Of a DNA stretch of 11,359 bases, positions 9,228-11,359 are shown piece after piece. Below the pieces are notes generated by a model. It saw only the letters and a list, made by a program, of their open reading frames with translations. It did not search any database and had not been told where the DNA came from. The DNA comes from Chromera velia (lineage: Eukaryota; Sar; Chromeraceae). Numbering within the stretch: position 1 is the stretch's first letter; every line of letters starts with the position of its first letter. The stretch spans positions 1-11,359 of the forward strand of contig JAHBMJ010002449.1 of the NCBI GenBank assembly GCA_018398765.1. Direction: 5' to 3'. A program made the position numbers and the translations under genes.

Positions 9228-10831
9228 CAGGAAGGAAGAGAATGAGGACTAACGGTAGAGCCGTGGGAAGGTCCGAGAACCCTATTGCAACCTCCGCGTC
9301 TTCCCTGTCTGCGTTGACGCTGCAGATTTCTTGGAGTCGGACTCGGAGGGTCTCTGTACTCTTGGACCTCACAATCGTGTCCAGCTGGAGATGTGCACCT
9401 GCAAGATGATGAGAATGAACGAACAGTTGAAGGAAGGAAGGAAGGAAGGAAGGAAGGAAGGATGTGGAAAGGGGGTGCGGAATCGATCCTGTCTGTCCAT
9501 CCATCTGGTTAGAGAGAGAGAAAATGATCATCTGGCTGTGTTTCATTTTTTCCTCGCACACATCCTGTCCCTCCCTCCCGAACAAAATACACACACACAC
9601 AGGCCCCCACCAACTTGGTACAAGTGCGTCGTTGCTCAGGATGCCAGGAGGCACACGACAAAGAGGGGCGAAGAAAAACATGGACAGACAATCAAACAAA
9701 CAAACAGACAGACAAACAATCAAACAGAGGTAGACGGACAAAAAAAAAAGATGCACAAGACAGACAGACCTCCATCGTCCAAAAGTGCAAAGTCGATCCA
9801 CGAGGGCCCGTCCGCTATGGGGGAGAGGTCTGCAGAGGCGAGCTTGGCTTCTGAAAACGTGGCAACCCAGGAGGGTGAGGAGACCTCGGGGGGCTGTTTT
9901 TCCTTCTCCCCTTTCTCCCTCGACTTCCCGGCCTTCTCCTCCCCCTCCGGAGACGCCCTCCCGACACCACCACAAAGGCACTTGAGCACTGCCTCCTGCT
10001 CATCCGCACTCAGGGGAAGCTTCAGCGTGGGCAGCACAGTAGAGAGACACACCCTCAGTGTGACCTCGTTGTCCTTCTTCAAAAGGTAAAAACACGCGTA
10101 GACGCCCCCGACAACCTCTCCAGGCTCTGAAGATACGTGCTTGGGAGGTGAGTGCCTTGGAGAGGCGAAGGGCGAGGAGGAATTGTACTTGGGGGGGGGG
10201 AGGTGCCGAGCGTCCGACGCTTCTTTTGCGACTTCGGCGAAAGTTTTCCTTCTCGATCTGTGTCGGCCCACGACCGGGTCCTTCGACCGAAAGGGGGGGG
10301 GGAACGCGTGTCCCTTGTAGTTCCAGCAGCTGACACCCCGGACGCACACCGCAAAAATGCAGGCAGAGGACATATCGTCCCCCAGAAGGAAGGAGGCCTT
10401 CGGAGGAATGTCCAATCGAATCCGTCCAGTGACCACGAGACGGGAGCCGGACGGTTTTTTGTACATCTGGACGGTGTAGACCGCTGGATTCGTGTCTTGT
10501 GGAACTGACCTTTTCGTGTTTGGGTCTCTGCAGGTGATGAAAACAGTCCAAATGGAAGCACACGGGGTCAGAGGAAAGGTAATGCGAAAACAACACATGG
10601 AAAGGGAGGAGACGTCCAGACTGACTGATTGTCTTCGGTGATGTCTGTAGCTGTGCAGAGCATGACGCCTCTTCCGATGTTCTTCGGGTTCGCACTGGAG
10701 AGAGACCATATTGGGCCCTCCATATGCGTCCGGTAGTCAAACTCATACGTCAAATCCTGTCGTACTGGGCACTTGAAGTCGTAAAAGTCCTTCTCGTGCA
10801 AGCAGGTGGAACAAGAAGCCAACTGACCCAT
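3918..10831 (-). CDS. Large uncharacterised protein, about 1,111 aa, about 12 exons, predicted N-myristoylated
   Basis: Reading right to left, the model is 10831-10614, 10527-9770, 9398-9254, 9014-8974, 8716-8595, 8301-8233, 8082-7469, 6911-6525, 6211-6076, 5731-5066, 4507-4457 and 4046-3918. It totals 3,336 bases and stays in frame. ATG at 10831 is chosen because a TGA lies in frame at 10867-10865. MGQLASC has Gly2, Ser6 and Cys7, so a myristoyl-palmitoyl membrane anchor is likely. Residues about 85-250 are rich in beta strands (VYTVQMYK, RLVVTGRIRLDI, GVYACFYLLKKDNEVTLRV) and might be a C2-type fold. Residues 470-600 are Ser/Glu-rich and disordered. Later segments include ELWFCRSNPMRGYSYVATGT, MWYRVTIVWPDGRR and ILLYTRVRHEPVLPG. 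I do not recognise a family, and I assign no function. Weak points are the first donor and exons 4 and 5. Confidence 0.7.
4061..4131 (-). repeat. (CTGT)n sense-strand tracts in intron 11
   Basis: The + strand shows ACAGACAGACAGACA at about 4063-4077 and GACAGACAGACAGACGG at 4102-4118, with degenerate GGAC/AAAC units to 4131. In the gene's sense these are UGUC/CUGU repeats, immediately before the exon 12 acceptor. Confidence 0.85.
4457..4507 (-). CDS. Large gene, exon 11 (51 bases)
   Basis: The acceptor is TGGACGCAG|AGC and the donor is AAGCAG|GTGGGT. Both ends are phase 0. It encodes the 17 residues SSLGLGEMVSDAQLLKQ. The strong signals at both ends, and phase agreement with exons 10 and 12, support it despite its size. 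Confidence 0.7.
4514..4548 (-). repeat. CTGTCTGT / CTTTGTCT tract before exon 11
   Basis: The + strand has CCAGACAGACAAAGAGACAA and a further AGAGACAGAAGGAGAG. On the sense strand this is a run of CTGT and CTTTGT units ending a few bases before the exon 11 acceptor, in the place of a polypyrimidine tract. Confidence 0.7.
5066..5731 (-). CDS. Large gene, exon 10
   Basis: The acceptor is CCCACGCAG|TCG and the donor is GATCAG|GTCAGT, both phase 0. It encodes 222 residues. The first 40 look globular (SPMWPISFDNRPMESKMDR, ILLYTRVRHEPVLPGRQLN). A Pro/Ala/Ser/Glu-rich region follows, with a GAGAGAGAGG run from a GCAGGT-type triplet repeat (about 5166-5200). The end is again compact, ADLWLNRFYSIEEDQ. 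Without splicing the frame would stop four codons later, at 5054. Confidence 0.8.
5751..5873 (-). repeat. Sense-strand CTGT tracts in intron 9
   Basis: The + strand shows TAGACAGACAGACAGACTG at 5751-5769, ending about 19 bases from the exon 10 acceptor on the gene's strand. Degenerate ACAGACCGACCGATAGACGG units follow at about 5845-5870. A pyrimidine-rich + strand stretch lies between (5770-5845), a local exception to the orientation pattern. Confidence 0.75.
6076..6211 (-). CDS. Large gene, exon 9
   Basis: The acceptor is TTTGTCTGCAG|G and the donor is GTGGAG|GTATGT. It starts by completing the Arg codon of exon 8 (AG|G) and ends in phase 0. Together with exon 8 it gives MWYRVTIVWPDGRRQTASL, a clear strand-turn-strand pattern, then PRTWVLTDDASPYDYAL and a basic TRRRSSDVVE. 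Confidence 0.8.
6525..6911 (-). CDS. Large gene, exon 8
   Basis: The acceptor is TCATCTGCAG|C and the donor is TACAG|GTGGGA. Phase 2 at both ends agrees with exons 7 and 9. It encodes NGALPLVLPTSAGVFFGLEE, a GILRLFAEHDGLVIDQQ segment, a Gly/Glu linker (GDPEGEGGAEGEGGG) and YLRKTLVHQEIVESRQAGMW. The globular halves flanking a disordered loop suggest a split fold. Confidence 0.78.
6920..6993 (-). repeat. CTTT-type tract in intron 7
   Basis: GAAAAGAAAGAAAGAAAGAG and further AGAAAGAAAGAGAG units on the + strand read as CTTT/CTCT on the sense strand. The first lies directly upstream of the exon 8 acceptor and serves as its polypyrimidine tract. Confidence 0.85.
7138..7171 (-). repeat. (CA)n on +, (GT)n on the sense strand
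   Basis: A CA repeat with one GAGA interruption lies in intron 7. In the gene's orientation it is GT, the same sense as the GT repeats in the oppositely oriented DFRP-like gene. Confidence 0.93.
7420..7448 (-). repeat. (AAAAG)n on +, CTTTT on the sense strand
   Basis: About five AAAAG units lie 20-50 bases downstream of the exon 7 donor, read as CTTTT in the gene's sense. Confidence 0.9.
7469..8082 (-). CDS. Large gene, exon 7
   Basis: The acceptor is TGGTTGCAG|CAA (phase 0) and the donor is GGATGA|GTGAGT (phase 2). The N-terminal part is basic and helical (ERPFWFHKRLQRSELSALLP, EVLIRRLKRAVAMEERRQKG). About 100 residues rich in Ser, Glu, Pro and Gly follow and are probably disordered. The C-terminal part is globular: LWFCRSNPMRGYSYVATGTN, LEQALSMVVGVRVRTTTESL and MDNGIFLDPD. 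Without splicing the frame would end in TGA at 7467-7465. Confidence 0.82.
8233..8301 (-). CDS. Large gene, exon 6 (69 bases)
   Basis: The acceptor is TCTCTGCAG|GTG and the donor is GAGACG|GTGAGT, with phase 0 at both ends. It encodes VNFRWVGEVFASELSGLL and RRDET, continuing into exon 7 as RRDET-QRERPFWF. Splice signals are strong on both sides. Confidence 0.8.
8430..8516 (-). repeat. Purine-rich (+) / pyrimidine-rich (sense) tract in intron 5
   Basis: GAAAG, GGAGAAA and AAAGAAA units with a few C interruptions are scattered over about 90 bases. In the gene's sense this is a T/C-rich stretch within intron 5. Confidence 0.8.
8595..8716 (-). CDS. Large gene, exon 5 (boundaries uncertain)
   Basis: The frame VQALYVSDRRLSTSPPKSP, ADLRALALARQSASVWDDYPPP is open. 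As drawn, it starts after CTGCGGCAG, completing the G left by exon 4, and ends at CCCCCT|GTAGAT (a second choice is CCG|GTCGGT at 8586). Phases fit exons 4 and 6. A better donor, CTCTAT|GTGAGT at 8703, lies inside and is also phase 0, giving a much shorter exon. A second acceptor, GATGCAG|AAG at 8734, would join exon 3 directly in frame. Alternative splicing is possible. Confidence 0.45.
8974..9014 (-). CDS. Large gene, candidate exon 4 (41 bases)
   Basis: A good acceptor (CTCTCTCGCACAG) and donor (CCGCAG|GTATGC) bracket 41 bases. In the phase set by exon 3 they read LLVCVVGSGRASA, a hydrophobic strand-like segment. All three frames are open here, so coding evidence is weak. A longer version starting after GCTAGCAG (9070) also keeps frame if exon 5 starts at 8711. 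Confidence 0.4.
9158..9227 (-). repeat. (GA)n / (GAAA)n tract in intron 3
   Basis: Seventy consecutive purines on the + strand, mostly GA with some GAAA, read as CT/CTTT on the gene's sense strand. Confidence 0.95.
9254..9398 (-). CDS. Large gene, exon 3
   Basis: The acceptor is CATCTTGCAG|GT and the donor is CTACC|GTTAGT. It completes the Gly codon of exon 2 (G|GT) and ends two bases into a Pro codon. It encodes AHLQLDTIVRSKSTETLRV, RLQEICSVNADREDAEVAIG and FSDLPTALP, a beta-rich pattern with no recognised motif. Confidence 0.75.
9430..9461 (-). repeat. (GGAA)n on +, (CCTT)n on the sense strand
   Basis: About eight AAGG units in intron 2 lie about 30 bases before the exon 3 acceptor, pyrimidine on the sense strand. 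Confidence 0.95.
9587..9602 (-). repeat. (AC)n on +, (GT)n on the sense strand
   Basis: A short ACACACACACACA run in intron 2 shows the same sense orientation as the other dinucleotide repeats. Confidence 0.85.
9678..9767 (-). repeat. (CTGT/TTGT)n sense-strand repeats after exon 2
   Basis: The + strand has GGACAGACAATCAAACAAAC, CAGACAGACAAACAATCAAA and AAGACAGACAGAC. In the gene's sense these are CTGT and GTTT units beginning directly at the exon 2 donor (GGAG|GTCTGTCTGTCTT). Confidence 0.85.
9770..10527 (-). CDS. Large gene, exon 2
   Basis: The acceptor is TCACCTGCAG|A and the donor is GATGGAG|GTCTGT. These 758 bases are open in one frame. The exon encodes DPNTKRSVPQDTNPAVYTVQ, MYKKPSGSRLVVTGRIRLDI, CIFAVCVRGVSCWNYKGHAF, a basic TFAEVAKEASDARHL stretch, GVYACFYLLKKDNEVTLRV and CLSTVLPTLKLPLSADEQEA, then a Lys/Glu linker and PSWIDFALLDDG. 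The repeated strand pattern resembles a C2-type beta sandwich with a disordered insert, which is an inference only. Two 10-base G runs on the + strand (10191-10200, 10293-10302) encode Pro runs and are places where a miscounted base would shift the frame. Confidence 0.75.
10614..10831 (-). CDS. Large gene, exon 1 with start codon
   Basis: ATG at 10831-10829 is preceded in frame by TGA at 10867-10865. The encoded N-terminus MGQLASCSTCLHEK fits the myristoylation consensus (Gly2, Ser6) and has Cys7 and Cys10 available for palmitoylation. It continues with DFYDFKCPVRQDLTYEFDY, MEGPIWSLSSANPKNIGRG and VMLCTATDITEDNQ. The donor is unclear. TGGAC|GTCTCC keeps frame but is weak, and GAC|GTATGA at about 10747 is stronger and would remove half the exon. 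The 3' end is therefore provisional. Confidence 0.6.
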
Positions 10832-11359
10832 ATCTGTGCTTGGTCTTTCGTCAAAATCTTCCTTTCAGACCTTGCATATGCTCCATAGGGACATGGTAGC
10901 TGTGCAAAGGTGATCAATCACAATGACATTTTGTCGTCCTTTCACGCCCCGAGGTACATGTATATATGACAAAAACGTATCCCGATCTTTGTCCGTGACC
11001 GTCTCGATTGGAGACAGTTCAATGACGATACAGCTGTTGAATTACGCAGCCGGACACGAAGGCACAGGATTGAGGGGTTCCAGTGAGTCTCCTCTTCTCA
11101 GGTACCTTAAAATCGATCAGTGTGAGCATAGTCATGCTATGTATGGTGTGAGCTCACCGTCCACTCAGTGCACATTTGGTCTGCATGGTTGTGAGACACA
11201 TTCGATCATGCAGTCACTCATGCAGTGATATGATGTGATATGCAGTGTATCTGACGCAAGCAAGCCTGCGAACGGCCCCGGAAAGCAAGAAAAATGAGAA
11301 CTTCACGATTGACGCACGCCGGCCAGCCGATCGGGCGGTCGCGCCGACCCCCCCCCCCC
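10832..11359. other. Upstream region of the large gene and right contig edge
   Basis: This contains the 5' flank of the - strand gene. No coding pattern stands out on either strand. Small features are CATAG-TCATG-CTATG (about 11129-11143), which can form a short hairpin, and loosely repeated ATGCAGT/GATATG units at about 11208-11244. The sequence ends in a run of C (from about 11349), matching the G run at the other end. A promoter is expected here, but I see no element I can name with confidence. Confidence 0.45.

Noticed and set aside
9331-10089. + strand 252-codon frame opposite exons 2 and 3
   Set aside because: It is a shadow of the coding exons. The - strand has matching splice sites and better protein character.
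1-11359. tRNA, rRNA, CRISPR or bacterial-type operon
   Set aside because: No cloverleaf, rRNA motif or spaced repeat-spacer array was seen. Introns and repeats show this is nuclear eukaryotic DNA.

Overview
This is a eukaryotic nuclear window. It holds two convergent intron-containing genes and a great deal of simple-sequence repeat. The coding sequence is moderately GC-rich, introns are 86 to about 640 bases with GT-AG ends, and repeats fill the introns. This style fits an alveolate such as a chromerid alga (for example Chromera) or a coccidian, but I cannot fix the species from the sequence. The window opens with a G run and closes with a C run, and an N sits beside a 17-base C run. It therefore looks like a whole short contig bounded by homopolymers that stopped assembly.

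Left part (404-1840, + strand): three exons with matching phases give the last 158 residues of a DFRP / ZC3H15 / Tma46-type protein, the partner of the DRG/Rbg translational GTPases. The N-terminal part, which would carry the CCCH zinc fingers, lies off the left edge or in sequence I could not resolve. Its first complete intron is mostly a 336-base, almost pure pyrimidine CTTT/CCTT tract.

Middle (1841-3917): no gene found. The first part is G-rich on the + strand and holds a strong G-quadruplex motif. Then comes a sharply bounded AT-rich island (3121-3540, about 30% GC) dense in CTAG. This region separates the 3' ends of the two genes.

Right part (10831 down to 3918, - strand): one large gene that I reconstruct as about 12 exons and about 1,111 residues. 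Most junctions have good splice signals and all phases agree. The start is set by an in-frame stop 33 bases upstream and by an N-terminus that looks myristoylated and palmitoylated (MGQLASC). I do not recognise the protein. Its first third is rich in beta strands and may be C2-like, the middle is acidic and Ser-rich, and the rest is mixed globular and disordered. The first intron donor and the region of exons 4 and 5 are uncertain.

The most striking property is how the repeats relate to transcription. Nearly all microsatellites (CT, CTTT, CCTT, GT, CTGT) lie pyrimidine- or GT-rich on the sense strand of the gene they sit in, and they switch strand when the gene orientation switches. Several CTGT tracts lie exactly where a polypyrimidine tract is expected before a 3' splice site.
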